Position numbers and translations under genes: made by a program. Under the pieces are notes generated by a model. The model worked only from the letters and a program-made list of their open reading frames with translations. It was not told the DNA's origin and made no database searches. A stretch of 64,000 nt of DNA from Melioribacteraceae bacterium (lineage in GTDB: Bacteria > Bacteroidota > Ignavibacteria > Ignavibacteriales > Melioribacteraceae): the NCBI GenBank assembly GCA_019638015.1, contig JAHBUP010000001.1, forward strand, positions 1,520,424-1,584,423. Reading direction: 5' to 3'. Positions within the stretch are counted from its first letter, which is position 1; the number at the start of each line of letters is the position of its first letter. This document shows positions 1 to 8,525 of this stretch, one piece after another.

Positions 1-126
1 TTCTTCAACTACTCTCTTTTTTTTATTTGTTTTCTTCCAATCACTTAATGCCTTTTTACTGTCAGCGTATTCTGATAGATTAAATGCATTATCAAGCAAA
101 TAGTACTTAGATTCAAGAAATTCCAT
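1..126 (-). CDS. Hypothetical protein, cut by window edge
   Basis: Forty-two codons are visible from an ATG at 126 with a GAGGTG Shine-Dalgarno-like sequence just upstream; the frame stays open to base 1, so the C-terminus is outside the window. The visible peptide begins MEFLESKYYLLDNAF and becomes very lysine-rich (KKTNKKKRVVEE). I do not recognise a family. It is the last visible member of a leftward run of genes that starts at the ARPP-1 gene. Confidence 0.5.
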   Translation of the reverse strand, partial: MEFLESKYYLLDNAFNLSEYADSKKALSDWKKTNKKKRVVEE

Positions 127-194
127 AACACCTCAATAATAGTTGTTGTTAAATAGTTTGTATTTAAACATAATAAATAGAATATTAAATTATA

Positions 195-464
195 CTACCG
201 ACCATAAAAATTACTTACTTCGAAATATATATTAACTTCTGTTTTATCTATCAACTCCAAGGTAATTACATCAAAACTTCTACCGTCTTCCAAATGGTTC
301 AACTCTTGCCGCCTAACTGTATAACTAATTTCTAATTCTTCAAACATATTTTCAATGTATTCATACTCAGCGGCTATTCCATCCTCTGTATTGTCGCAGT
401 TGATATAAATCGCATCTTCAAACGATTGACCCCATCCTCCGGAATATCTACTATCTCTTCTCAT
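195..464 (-). CDS. Small protein of a family duplicated in the island
   Basis: An 89-residue soluble acidic protein of unknown function. It shares a clear pattern with the protein at 48000-48272: a glycine-rich start, then SFxDAIxIN, then EDGIAAEYEYIENMF (the paralogue has EEGIAAEFEYILNIF), then an alternating hydrophobic tail ending in an F-x-V/I-S/T-x-F motif. Two diverged copies under similar context show this is a real gene family. It lies in the leftward run headed by the ARPP-1 gene. The Shine-Dalgarno is weak (AAGG). Confidence 0.65.
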   Translation of the reverse strand: MRRDSRYSGGWGQSFEDAIYINCDNTEDGIAAEYEYIENMFEELEISYTVRRQELNHLEDGRSFDVITLELIDKTEVNIYFEVSNFYGR

Positions 465-551
465 TTAATGCCTTATTGGAAAATATAATTCTCTGATTCT
501 GTTTTTCTCACTTCAGTATGTGATAATGAGAAGTTTTATTGCTTAATTAAA

Positions 552-953
552 TTAACATTCTTCTAAATCTACATCCTCATCAACAATTTTCGGTAATTCC
601 TTTAACTTCTTTTTAAATAAATGTATCCCTATTTCCTCTACATCTTTTTCCCATTCCATCCATCTTGAACTATCTAAATAGGAGAGAGCTTCATCAAGAT
701 TATCCAATGTAGCTTCCAGTATTCCCGAATATGTTCGATGTGAATAATGTTCGAACAATTCATCAATAGTCTCCCAGAGCATTACGCTTCTTAGTATATA
801 GGGTTTGTCCTCATTATCATACTTTACTTCATAGGTAATTATCTTATCATCAATCTCCACATTTACTTCATCTATTGTCATAACCATATTCTCGGGTGAC
901 ATTGACACCCCATACTTTTTAGCATCAAAACTTGTTATAAAATAAAAAATCAT
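552..953 (-). CDS. Hypothetical acidic cytosolic protein
   Basis: A 133-residue protein with no signal peptide or membrane segment and an acidic C-terminus (VDEDVDLEEC). I recognise no domain. Its ATG lies one base after the stop of the upstream membrane-protein gene (955-1365), so the two are very probably translated together. Its function is unknown. Confidence 0.6.
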   Translation of the reverse strand: MIFYFITSFDAKKYGVSMSPENMVMTIDEVNVEIDDKIITYEVKYDNEDKPYILRSVMLWETIDELFEHYSHRTYSGILEATLDNLDEALSYLDSSRWMEWEKDVEEIGIHLFKKKLKELPKIVDEDVDLEEC

Positions 954-954
954 A

Positions 955-1365
955 TTAACTCCCTAACATTATTATATAGCTTATCCTCATTCCTATTATA
1001 AAGCCGAATATTCTTTCAGCATAACTAAGTATCATCAATGTCCTCTCCCGCACCACATAGCTATCTCCATATTTCCAAAAAATTAGTAATTCATTTAAAA
1101 TTGTCATTAATAGAAGTGAAATAACATACCAGCGGACCGGATTCCACAGTAATATTATTAAACAGAAAAATGCCAAGTGATTAATTACATTGATCATGTG
1201 TGTTACTATCTCTCCGTATACAGCGGTCTGATTATTAGCCTCATCAGAATTACTTCTCATGTATTGGATTCTGTATTCAACAATTTTATTATTCTTTAAG
1301 ATTTGCATCGCTTCCGATATAGAATAAACTATAAGTACACATCCTATTGTTGTATAAGCGTTCAT
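955..1365 (-). CDS. Small multi-pass membrane protein
   Basis: A 136-residue protein with about four hydrophobic stretches: residues ~3-20, ~55-75, ~78-98 and ~112-134. It is predicted to be an integral inner-membrane protein; no family is recognised. It is tightly packed between the WG-repeat gene (12-base gap) and the 133-residue gene (1-base gap), which suggests one transcript. Confidence 0.6.
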   Translation of the reverse strand: MNAYTTIGCVLIVYSISEAMQILKNNKIVEYRIQYMRSNSDEANNQTAVYGEIVTHMINVINHLAFFCLIILLWNPVRWYVISLLLMTILNELLIFWKYGDSYVVRERTLMILSYAERIFGFIIGMRISYIIMLGS

Positions 1366-1376
1366 TTATTCCCCTT

Positions 1377-2420
1377 TTAAAAATTAGTAATATTAAAAAA
1401 ATCACCTCCATGTAGCTCCGGCTTCCATCGTAATTCTTTTCCCTCCCGGTTCCTAATTATAAACTCCCTCCTAGTTTTATATTTTAATAATCCCTCCTCG
1501 AAATTGGGAGTAGTCACAGATAAATGGGGGAGAAGGAGCTTTCCGTTTCTATCAATAACTCCCCATTTATTATTTTTCTTTATAGCGGTCAAATTCTCAT
1601 TAATCTTTTTTACATCCTGATAGTATTGTGTTGTATCACTATTCTGTTCATTCATGAAATCTAATAGATACCACCCAAATTCATTTTTTGCATATAATTT
1701 ATCCTCGGCAATAATTTTAACATCCATGAAATCAAAATCAATAATTGGTTCACCTCTTTGATTAATAATTCCTGCTTTCCCGCTTTTTATTGCGACTGCC
1801 ATTCCAAAATCAAATTTCGAAACCCAATCATATATACAGTCAATTATAATTGCGCCCGTTTTATCGATGAATCCATACTTACCTTCTATTGCAATTCTGG
1901 CTAAACCCTCATTGAAATAATCATTCTCGTCAATTAAGTCCAAGGGACTGAAAATTCTTTTGCTATATTTCATCGGAATTACAATCTCTCCGTATCTTCC
2001 CACGAAACCATCAATTCTGGAATTAAAATCTTCACTGAATATTCCCACTCTTGCCAATCCCTCGTTAAACTCTGAATTAAATTCAACACTTGGTAAATAA
2101 GAAAGTTGTACCCCGTTATCGTCAATCAGCATTCCCTTTTTTGCATAAGTAATAAAAGCTCTCCCTTCGCTAAAATCGTTTGCCAGATCATATTTTGCTT
2201 CGATAATCTCTAATCCTTTCCTGTTGATATAACCCATCCACCCATTAAGTTCATACCAAGCAAGACCGTCTCTAAAATTACCTACACATGAATAACGGTG
2301 CAGACTGTAAGATGATCCATCTTCAAATAATAAAGATTTTAAAATACCATACCCGGTTTTTTCATAAACTACAGATGTTCCGTCAATATACTCACCGTGA
2401 ATGAATTTTAACTCTTTCAA
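1377..2420 (-). CDS. WG-repeat (KWG) protein
   Basis: A 347-residue protein made of repeats of about 45 residues with the pattern YGFIDKTGAIII or KWGVIDRNGKLLLP followed by EGLAR or DGLAW, typical of WG (KWG/Leptospira) beta-propeller-like repeats. No signal peptide is obvious. WG proteins are usually taken to be interaction scaffolds, often near toxins or secretion and defence genes; no catalytic function can be assigned. A diverged paralogue with the same opening plan (FIHGEYIDG here, IIYGNFIDG there) is at 35078-36109. Confidence 0.85.
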   Translation of the reverse strand: MKELKFIHGEYIDGTSVVYEKTGYGILKSLLFEDGSSYSLHRYSCVGNFRDGLAWYELNGWMGYINRKGLEIIEAKYDLANDFSEGRAFITYAKKGMLIDDNGVQLSYLPSVEFNSEFNEGLARVGIFSEDFNSRIDGFVGRYGEIVIPMKYSKRIFSPLDLIDENDYFNEGLARIAIEGKYGFIDKTGAIIIDCIYDWVSKFDFGMAVAIKSGKAGIINQRGEPIIDFDFMDVKIIAEDKLYAKNEFGWYLLDFMNEQNSDTTQYYQDVKKINENLTAIKKNNKWGVIDRNGKLLLPHLSVTTPNFEEGLLKYKTRREFIIRNREGKELRWKPELHGGDFFNITNF

Positions 2421-2490
2421 TACACACTCCGTTGTTCTTCAAATTCATAACTCGCATACATTTGAAACCTAATTCCTTCAACAACAAATT

Positions 2491-2587
2491 ACTACCAATG
2501 ACCTAATGCCAACGAATGACTACTAATAACCTAATGCCAATGAATGACCATTAATGACCCAATAACTATAAATGACCCAATGCCCAT
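2491..2587. repeat. Short degenerate tandem repeat
   Basis: In the gap between the WG-repeat gene and the DUF932-like gene, a unit around AATGACCTAATGCCAA recurs four to five times with drift (AATGACC, TAATGCC, GAATGAC). No ORF is supported across it. It lies inside what would otherwise be a continuous leftward operon, so it may hold a processing or attenuation signal, or may be slippage debris. Confidence 0.6.
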
Positions 2588-2615
2588 CTTCCTATTACTC
2601 CAACTTCGCCCGTTT

Positions 2616-3581
2616 TCAACCGTCAATCTCATAGCTTTTCTCCACTATCATTCTTCCCGCAACCTCTTCAATAAGCCTCCTCTTTGTATAGTCAAACTCC
2701 TTTGCTCTTTCTGTAATTAAGTTAAATAACTCATAGAAGGTTAGTGTACGATCTGTGCTTATCACATCATTTAACAGCTTTATAGCGGTCCGGTGAAAAA
2801 TATCCTTGTTTATCTTTGCAACTGTCTGCTCGTGGACCGGTGTTTCCATTTTTTGAATTCTTCTTTCAAGCTTTTCGGCTCTCCACCCAATTTCATTGAT
2901 CATGATATCTATTCTGTCATATATATCTTGCACAAATAGATTGTAGTGATAAAACCGATGCTCACTATTCGGATTAGCAACATACGCTCCGTTAGTGCAG
3001 ACATATCTCAGCAGAAAATCCTTTATCCTCACCGCGCTGAATCCGGTCTCCGAATTCTGGACAGATAGCCCCATTCCAAATTCATCCCCCGGAAACGGTT
3101 TTATCTTTTTCATTTCTTCAACCTTGATTGTCGTCGTATAATCGTCAATTAACACACTTTCAATATTCAATCGTTTCAAGTTGCTAATTAATTCAAGATC
3201 ACTCACCTCAACATATTTATCGCTCTTAATTGTCAGAGCATCACCCCATTCTATTTTTATAGCTACTGTATTCGATTTCATATTCATCAAGTAGTCGTTA
3301 CATATCATTGCTACCGTCTCAATATCAAAATAGTCTAATTGACGAATAGGGAAGGAGTACCATTTTAGCAGCTTTTCTAAAAATGCTCTTCTGATCGGAA
3401 ACTCTCTGATCTTATTATTCTCGAAAACGGTCAAGTATAGAGAACGGTTATCATGTTTAATTGCTAAGCTCTCTGGCGCCGCTATTATATTTTCGGTGTT
3501 ATTCCATCTCAGAAAGTCAATTGCATCGGCTCCATCTCGAAATGATTCCGATTTGCCGGTTGGAAATTCCATCCTTTCCAT
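2616..3581 (-). CDS. DUF932-like plasmid/phage protein
   Basis: A 321-residue soluble protein. Residues ~165-205 carry the phrase SVQNSETGFSAVRIKDF followed by RYVCTNGAYV, matching the conserved core of the DUF932 (phage/plasmid-like, TIGR03299) family. Members are common on plasmids, phages and integrative elements, and their biochemistry is unknown. The N-terminal 100 residues are less conserved. Its start codon overlaps the stop of the upstream ARPP-1 gene, so the two are translationally coupled. This supports a mobile-element origin for this block. Confidence 0.7.
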   Translation of the reverse strand: MERMEFPTGKSESFRDGADAIDFLRWNNTENIIAAPESLAIKHDNRSLYLTVFENNKIREFPIRRAFLEKLLKWYSFPIRQLDYFDIETVAMICNDYLMNMKSNTVAIKIEWGDALTIKSDKYVEVSDLELISNLKRLNIESVLIDDYTTTIKVEEMKKIKPFPGDEFGMGLSVQNSETGFSAVRIKDFLLRYVCTNGAYVANPNSEHRFYHYNLFVQDIYDRIDIMINEIGWRAEKLERRIQKMETPVHEQTVAKINKDIFHRTAIKLLNDVISTDRTLTFYELFNLITERAKEFDYTKRRLIEEVAGRMIVEKSYEIDG

Positions 3582-4528
3582 TAGAATGCCTCGTATTTAT
3601 TATAATTTATATTTTCATCTGATCTCTCACTAGTTAATACCGTTAAGTGAATTGTTTTTTCCTCAAGACTCAATTCAAATCCCGTTACCTCCTCATTTTG
3701 AAATCTCTTTTCTGTCCCGACACCGATTCCCGGAAATTCTTCCTTCTCATAGTTGTCAATATTATCAAGTAACTCTAGCGTCCTATATTTTACCTCGGCT
3801 TCTGTTGTCGGATCTCCTTTTTCCGTTTTACTCTCTATTTCCCATACTGCTCCTTTAACTAGTTTTTCAAAATATTCGGCATAAACTTTTGAGCTGTTGA
3901 ATAAATCTAATCCGATAAATTTATTGTAATGAAATAAACCGATTCCGTTCGCTCTCGTATCAAGTGTAAATTTGTCAGCCTCAATTTCAAAATCCTTCCC
4001 TTTTACATCATGTATGCTTGTCAGAGAAGAAGTTTTTGAACTCAAATCAAATGCATGAAAGGCCCTCTCAACACTTTCCCATATCATGCTCTGATCCGAT
4101 AAATGCCCCTTTTCTTCTTTTAGATTTTTTAGCACACTTTTACTCTTTTTAGATCTTATTGATGGCGGAGCGCAAAAAACTTCATCCTTAAACTTTGTGC
4201 TTGTTTTACTCCACCGTCCCTCTTCCACACAGCTTACATCAATAAAAATTTTATTCATCGGTGGTACCAGTATCGAACTGTTAACAACTCTATTTTGCTT
4301 TGCCCCAGTTATTATATCTCCATCCATCATAAATACATGCTTTGTCGAGTGATTCATCACTCTTACTTTATTAACGTTCCCGCTCTCATCGATCTCGTTA
4401 ATTTCAATAAGCTTATCGGCCATCGCCTCGCTTAATGAGATATAATCAAATGTGTCAATAAATGATGATGCAAATTGTACCACAGCTAGGTTATTGTGAT
4501 TTTCCACTGAAACAATCTTCACATCCAT
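3581..4528 (-). CDS. ARPP-1 (DUF6569) domain protein
   Basis: A 315-residue protein. Residues ~65-105 contain DGDIITGAKQNRVVNSS, then LVPPMNKIFIDVSCVEEGRW, the diagnostic core of the ARPP-1 domain (G-x-K/R-Q-N-R, ILVPP, VSCVE-GRW). ARPP-1 was named from computational work on conflict systems that pair with ADP-ribosyl-related enzymes; its chemistry is not established. No ADP-ribosylglycohydrolase is visible nearby. The ATG has a strong GGAGGAG Shine-Dalgarno. A palindromic operator-like site lies 54 bases upstream. It heads the leftward operon. Confidence 0.8.
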   Translation of the reverse strand: MDVKIVSVENHNNLAVVQFASSFIDTFDYISLSEAMADKLIEINEIDESGNVNKVRVMNHSTKHVFMMDGDIITGAKQNRVVNSSILVPPMNKIFIDVSCVEEGRWSKTSTKFKDEVFCAPPSIRSKKSKSVLKNLKEEKGHLSDQSMIWESVERAFHAFDLSSKTSSLTSIHDVKGKDFEIEADKFTLDTRANGIGLFHYNKFIGLDLFNSSKVYAEYFEKLVKGAVWEIESKTEKGDPTTEAEVKYRTLELLDNIDNYEKEEFPGIGVGTEKRFQNEEVTGFELSLEEKTIHLTVLTSERSDENINYNKYEAF

Positions 4529-4582
4529 TTTCTCCTCCGCTTAATTTCGATACAAAAATAATTTTTACTCCGGCGGTTCTCG

Positions 4583-4599
4583 GTATCATTAAATGATAC
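4583..4599. promoter_or_regulatory. 17-bp palindromic operator, copy 1
   Basis: GTATCATTAAATGATAC is a perfect inverted repeat around a central A. It lies 54 bases before the ARPP-1 start codon on the minus strand and 34 bases from copy 2, in the divergent promoter region. Inferred binding site for a WYL-family regulator. Confidence 0.75.
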
Positions 4600-4633
4600 T
4601 AATGGATTGGTGTGAGCTTCGAATGAGAAAAAT

Positions 4634-4650
4634 GTATCATTAAATGATAT
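4634..4650. promoter_or_regulatory. 17-bp palindromic operator, copy 2
   Basis: GTATCATTAAATGATAT, one mismatch at the last base. It lies 53 bases before the preferred GTG start at 4704. The longest open frame here would start inside this palindrome at 4644. The operator spacing and the AGGAGG before 4704 argue against that start. Confidence 0.75.
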
Positions 4651-4703
4651 CGATAGAAGAGAGTTTCGTTTTTATTTTTAGTAAACAACATAGGAGGTAC
4701 AGA

Positions 4704-5117
4704 GTGCGTTACAAGTGTTCAAGCTGCGGTACGATAATTACTAAAGAGCTGAAATTACTCACTGATAAGAACTTGATTTCAGTTGTAGATGGCGAAGATT
4801 TAATACCTTCCGGTTATTTCATGATTTGTGACGGGACCTATTTTAGCGCCTCATTTACTACAAGAATTATTATCAATAAAAATGATATGATTAATTCAAA
4901 ACGTCACTACGATGAAAATAGGTTTTGTGGATGCTGTGGACAAGACGGATCAGCCGGACCAAACATTATCTGTGTCAACAACCATGATATCGCGACTGAA
5001 CTTTCCGACTGCTGGATGTCTCACGGAATTCTTCTAGAGCCCTGTTTCGTAAAAGAGGATGATAGCCAGGAGTTTGTTAACATGGTGCTAAAACAAATCT
5101 TTTCGGGAAACACCTAA
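4704..5117 (+). CDS. Cys-rich small protein, probable zinc binder
   Basis: A 137-residue protein starting at GTG 4704, chosen because AGGAGG lies six bases upstream (4692-4697); a longer frame from 4644 would begin within the operator. Cysteine pairs CSSC (residues 4-7) and CGCCG (residues ~77-81) plus further Cys/His suggest a structural zinc site. No family is recognised. The 14 bases AAACAACATAGGAG just before it recur before the small membrane protein at 36789, another hint of shared upstream modules. The WYL regulator gene follows in the same direction. Confidence 0.65.
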   Translation: MRYKCSSCGTIITKELKLLTDKNLISVVDGEDLIPSGYFMICDGTYFSASFTTRIIINKNDMINSKRHYDENRFCGCCGQDGSAGPNIICVNNHDIATELSDCWMSHGILLEPCFVKEDDSQEFVNMVLKQIFSGNT

Positions 5118-5179
5118 TTGTCTTCGGTTGTCTTGCTCTTTTAAGGACTTAAATGTATTTTAAACTTAAAAATTGATGG

Positions 5180-6058
5180 GTGATAAATTTCCCTTTTATG
5201 AAAGACTTAAAAGTTAAGGTTAAAAGACAGACTGAAATTCTGGGGTTAGTCCTAGCAAATCCTGGTAAATATCAATTGTATGATCTTGAAGAAATGTATG
5301 GAGTTAATGATCTCACCATTAAAAGGGATCTCCAAGAACTGCGTTCAATGGGAATTGATATTCATTCAGAAGGTAAAAAAGGAATATCAGTTTTTTCAAA
5401 AGTATCAAATGAAATCCTCCGCGGTATTATTCCCCAATATATCGGTATTGCCGTAAACCGAAACTCATACGATCAAGCTACAAATCTTTTTATAAGTAAA
5501 TTGGGAGCCAATTCAGTCTCAGTTTTAACTCAATTACAGATGTGCATTGACCAAAGCATTTCAATCAAGATTTCATACCAAAAACCGGAAGCAAAAGTTA
5601 TAGATGAAAGAAACCTTGATCCATACTGCATATTCCAAGGAGATAAACACTGGCGACTTCTTGCGAGTCATAATGGTTCAGTAAAACAATTCCTCTTGAA
5701 CAATATAAAATCAATAGAACGGCTGGAAAAGAAATTCAAACCGATATCACAGAAAAAGATTGATGAAATATTTGGTACTTCTTTTAAGTGCTGGCTTGGA
5801 AATGAAAGATATACTGTCAGGCTTAAATTTCTTCCGCCATGGCCAGACAGAATGAAACCAAAACAGTTAATGGGAATGGAGAAGATTACAGAAGAAGCAG
5901 ATGGCTCAATAATTTATGAGACTGTTGTGAACTCATTAAATGAAATTTCGGCTTGGATCGTAAGTAGAGGGGAAGGAGTTGTTGTGCTGGAACCTGAAAG
6001 CTTAAAAAATATTGTTATCAATACAGCAAAAGACGTGCTTAAGAATTACTCGAAATAA
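5180..6058 (+). CDS. WYL-domain transcriptional regulator
   Basis: A 292-residue protein. Residues ~15-65 form a DeoR/HTH_11-like winged helix (RQTEILGLVL, then DLTIKRDLQELRSMGIDI). A WYL domain follows at ~125-185 (SIKISYQKPE, KHWRLLASHNG, IKSIERLEKKF) and a WCX-type C-terminal region at ~205-285. WYL regulators commonly control phage-defence operons, with the WYL domain sensing a nucleic-acid or nucleotide ligand. The start is GTG 5180 or ATG 5198. Palindromic sites lie upstream of its neighbours on both sides, and its stop codon overlaps copy 3. A paralogue is at 48589-49404. Inferred repressor of the palindrome regulon. Confidence 0.85.
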   Translation: MINFPFMKDLKVKVKRQTEILGLVLANPGKYQLYDLEEMYGVNDLTIKRDLQELRSMGIDIHSEGKKGISVFSKVSNEILRGIIPQYIGIAVNRNSYDQATNLFISKLGANSVSVLTQLQMCIDQSISIKISYQKPEAKVIDERNLDPYCIFQGDKHWRLLASHNGSVKQFLLNNIKSIERLEKKFKPISQKKIDEIFGTSFKCWLGNERYTVRLKFLPPWPDRMKPKQLMGMEKITEEADGSIIYETVVNSLNEISAWIVSRGEGVVVLEPESLKNIVINTAKDVLKNYSK

Positions 6059-6074
6059 TATCATTTAATGATAC
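6058..6074. promoter_or_regulatory. 17-bp palindromic operator, copy 3
   Basis: ATATCATTTAATGATAC differs from a perfect palindrome only at the first base. It overlaps the last base of the WYL gene's stop codon and lies 49 bases before the first gene of the nuclease pair (6124). This places that defence operon in the same putative regulon. Confidence 0.75.
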
Positions 6075-6123
6075 TATTCACCATAATAATACCACTAGTT
6101 TTTAGATTATAAATTGGATTATT

Positions 6124-6963
6124 ATGATAGATAGAGAACTTCAGGATGAGCAACAAGCTAGAATGTTTGAAAATGAATATCAATTAACTGGTAAGTATGA
6201 TAAGGAATCTTCAGAACGAATAAAAGCTTTCTATAATTCAATTGGAAAGCCAATACCAACCCTTAAAGACTTATATAATGCAAATAATAGTTTGGTTTAT
6301 AATAAAAGGAGTAATGTTTTGAATAATTCATTTATAAACTGCTTAATGGAAAATATACTAGAGGGCACAAAAATTCCTAAAGTTCAGGTTGAAAGAGAAG
6401 TTGGATTTATTTTAGGAATATTCATTGAGGAGCTGCTTTGTGAAAAGTTAAAAATGAATGATGAATACTCCGGTAATTATCAATTAATTTCTAGAGAATT
6501 CCCATTAAAAAAAGATAATAATAACCAATCCACAAATATTGATTTTCTTCTTCTGAATAAAGAGAAAGGTATTCTGATATTTCTAGAATTAAAAACAGAT
6601 TCTTCTTCCAATAATAACGAGCAGCTTCAAATCTATTTAGATTATAAGAAGCGAATTAATGAGGCAACTGCCGCTTTATTATTGAATGATCTTTTAGTTA
6701 TTAAAAATAATAGTTCTAAACCAAAAAAATATGATTATATAATGACAAAGATTGAGAAGTTCAGTTCCGCTCTTGCTCATATAAATAAAACATTAGTTAT
6801 TTATTTAGTCCCAGGAGAACCTAAAAATGGGATTAAAAAACCAAAATCAAACGAAATTGATTTATTATGGTCCTTTTCTGATTTACCGATAGATATTAAT
6901 CATCAATATTCAGATGAATGGAAAATCATTCAAAAATATCTAACTGAATTAGATAAGAATTAA
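6124..6963 (+). CDS. PD-(D/E)XK nuclease-like protein
   Basis: A 279-residue protein. In residues ~125-175 an acidic residue in NIDFLLLNKEKG is followed by ILIFLELKTDSSS and an LQIYLDYKKR helix, the D...(E)xK plus Q/Y-helix arrangement of PD-(D/E)XK nucleases. The first ~110 residues are helical and unassigned. It is separated by two bases from the DUF2779 gene downstream and preceded by operator copy 3, so the two probably form one operon. No partner methylase is obvious for the pair alone. The nuclease call rests on motif reading only. Confidence 0.6.
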   Translation: MIDRELQDEQQARMFENEYQLTGKYDKESSERIKAFYNSIGKPIPTLKDLYNANNSLVYNKRSNVLNNSFINCLMENILEGTKIPKVQVEREVGFILGIFIEELLCEKLKMNDEYSGNYQLISREFPLKKDNNNQSTNIDFLLLNKEKGILIFLELKTDSSSNNNEQLQIYLDYKKRINEATAALLLNDLLVIKNNSSKPKKYDYIMTKIEKFSSALAHINKTLVIYLVPGEPKNGIKKPKSNEIDLLWSFSDLPIDINHQYSDEWKIIQKYLTELDKN

Positions 6964-6965
6964 TA

Positions 6966-8480
6966 ATGAACTTTAGCAATACTCAGCATACGCATAAGTT
7001 AAGTAAATCAACTTTTATCCGAGGTCTCCAGTGCGAGAAGAGTCTTTACTTATACAAATATCACTATGATTTAATGGATGAAGTCTCTGAATCGCAGCAG
7101 GCAATCTTTGATAGAGGAACTGATATTGGTGTCTTGGCTCAAGGATTGTTTCCCAATGGAGTTGATTGCAAACCACCTTCACATCTGCAATATCAGATTT
7201 GCATAAATAATACAAAAGAGGCTCTTGCGAATGGAGCGAAGATAATTTATGAAGCCGGTTTTATTTATGACGAGGTTATGGTAATCTGCGACATTCTGGT
7301 CAAGGAAAAAGGTTCCTGGCACATATATGAAGTAAAGAGCAGTACTTCGATTTCTGAAGTTTACCTAGATGATGCTTCGGTTCAATTTTATGTTGTTAAG
7401 AACTCCTTGCCTAGTTTGAAAAAAATCTCGATTGTGTATATTAATAATCAATATGTAAGAAAAGGCGTAATTGATATTAAAAAACTTTTCGCCATTGAAG
7501 ATGTAACAGAATTTACAGCTGAGAAAGAATATTTTGTTATAGATAATATCGATCGATTAAAAGGTATTCTTAAAAAAAGAGTTGAACCCAAGATTGATAT
7601 TGGTCCCCATTGTAACGATCCTTATCCTTGTCCATTTTTAGGACACTGCTGGAAAAATATACCTGATTACTCTGTCTTTGATATCGCAAATCTCAAATCA
7701 GATAAAAAATTTGAACTATATAGAAATGGTATTATTAAAATAAAAGATGTTCCCAATGATTATCCTTTAAGTAGTAGCCAAAGAATTCAAGTGGAGTGTG
7801 AGATAAGTAAAAAAACAATAATTGATAAACCTGCTATTAAAGATTTTCTCTCCAAAATAAAGTACCCGGTCGCATTCATGGATTTTGAAACAATTATGCC
7901 GGCTGTTCCTTTGTTTGATTGCTCAAGACCATATCAGCAGATTCCGTTTCAGTATTCAATTCACATTCAGTTTAAAAAAAATAGCCCGTTAATTCATAAA
8001 GAGTACTTAGCAGAAGCTGATCTTAAAATTGATCCTAGAATTGGTTTTATTGAAAATCTAGTTAAAGATCTAACCGGTGCGGAGACAATTATTGTTTACA
8101 ATCAATCATTCGAAATTACTCGCTTAACAGAAACAGCAAGGGATTTTCCCGAGTATGATCAAGCTATCCAAAAGTTTATTCCTAGAATCCTCGACTTAAT
8201 GAAACCTTTCCAGATTAAGAGTTATTATAGCCCCGAAATGAAAGGCTCATATTCAATTAAAAAAGTTTTACCTGCACTTGTCCCAGAATTAAATTACAAT
8301 GATTTGGAGATTAGTGAAGGAGGAATCGTCTCCCGAGAATTCGAAAGGCTGTATTATGAAATTGATCAAGAAAGAATTAGCCGGGTAAGGAAATCGTTGT
8401 TAGTATACTGCAAGATGGATACTATTGCAATGTGTAAAATATTAGACAAATTGTCAGATATTGAAAAGTCATTGATTTAA
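6966..8480 (+). CDS. DUF2779 protein (Cas4-like plus DEDD exonuclease-like)
   Basis: A 504-residue protein. The N-terminal part looks like a Cas4-type PD-(D/E)XK unit: LSKSTFIRGLQCEKSLYLYK at ~12-31, HIYEVKSS at ~119 and a cysteine cluster YPCPFLGHCW at ~220. The C-terminal part has an RNase H/DEDD exonuclease look: AFMDFETIMP (~301), VYNQSFEITRL (~378) and CKMDTIAMCKIL (~480). This matches the DUF2779 family, which has no settled role. A longer paralogue is at 43523-45541. It follows the PD-(D/E)XK gene by two bases, suggesting a two-nuclease module. Confidence 0.8.
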   Translation: MNFSNTQHTHKLSKSTFIRGLQCEKSLYLYKYHYDLMDEVSESQQAIFDRGTDIGVLAQGLFPNGVDCKPPSHLQYQICINNTKEALANGAKIIYEAGFIYDEVMVICDILVKEKGSWHIYEVKSSTSISEVYLDDASVQFYVVKNSLPSLKKISIVYINNQYVRKGVIDIKKLFAIEDVTEFTAEKEYFVIDNIDRLKGILKKRVEPKIDIGPHCNDPYPCPFLGHCWKNIPDYSVFDIANLKSDKKFELYRNGIIKIKDVPNDYPLSSSQRIQVECEISKKTIIDKPAIKDFLSKIKYPVAFMDFETIMPAVPLFDCSRPYQQIPFQYSIHIQFKKNSPLIHKEYLAEADLKIDPRIGFIENLVKDLTGAETIIVYNQSFEITRLTETARDFPEYDQAIQKFIPRILDLMKPFQIKSYYSPEMKGSYSIKKVLPALVPELNYNDLEISEGGIVSREFERLYYEIDQERISRVRKSLLVYCKMDTIAMCKILDKLSDIEKSLI

Positions 8481-8525
8481 ATGAATTGTTAGTGAAATAT
8501 TATACGAAAAATAATATAGGAAAAA

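Noticed and set aside
3652..3858. Plus-strand 68-codon frame inside the ARPP-1 gene
   Set aside because: Antisense shadow of a well-supported gene.
4644..4703. N-terminal extension of the Cys-rich protein to ATG 4644
   Set aside because: It lies inside the palindromic operator and a good Shine-Dalgarno supports GTG 4704.
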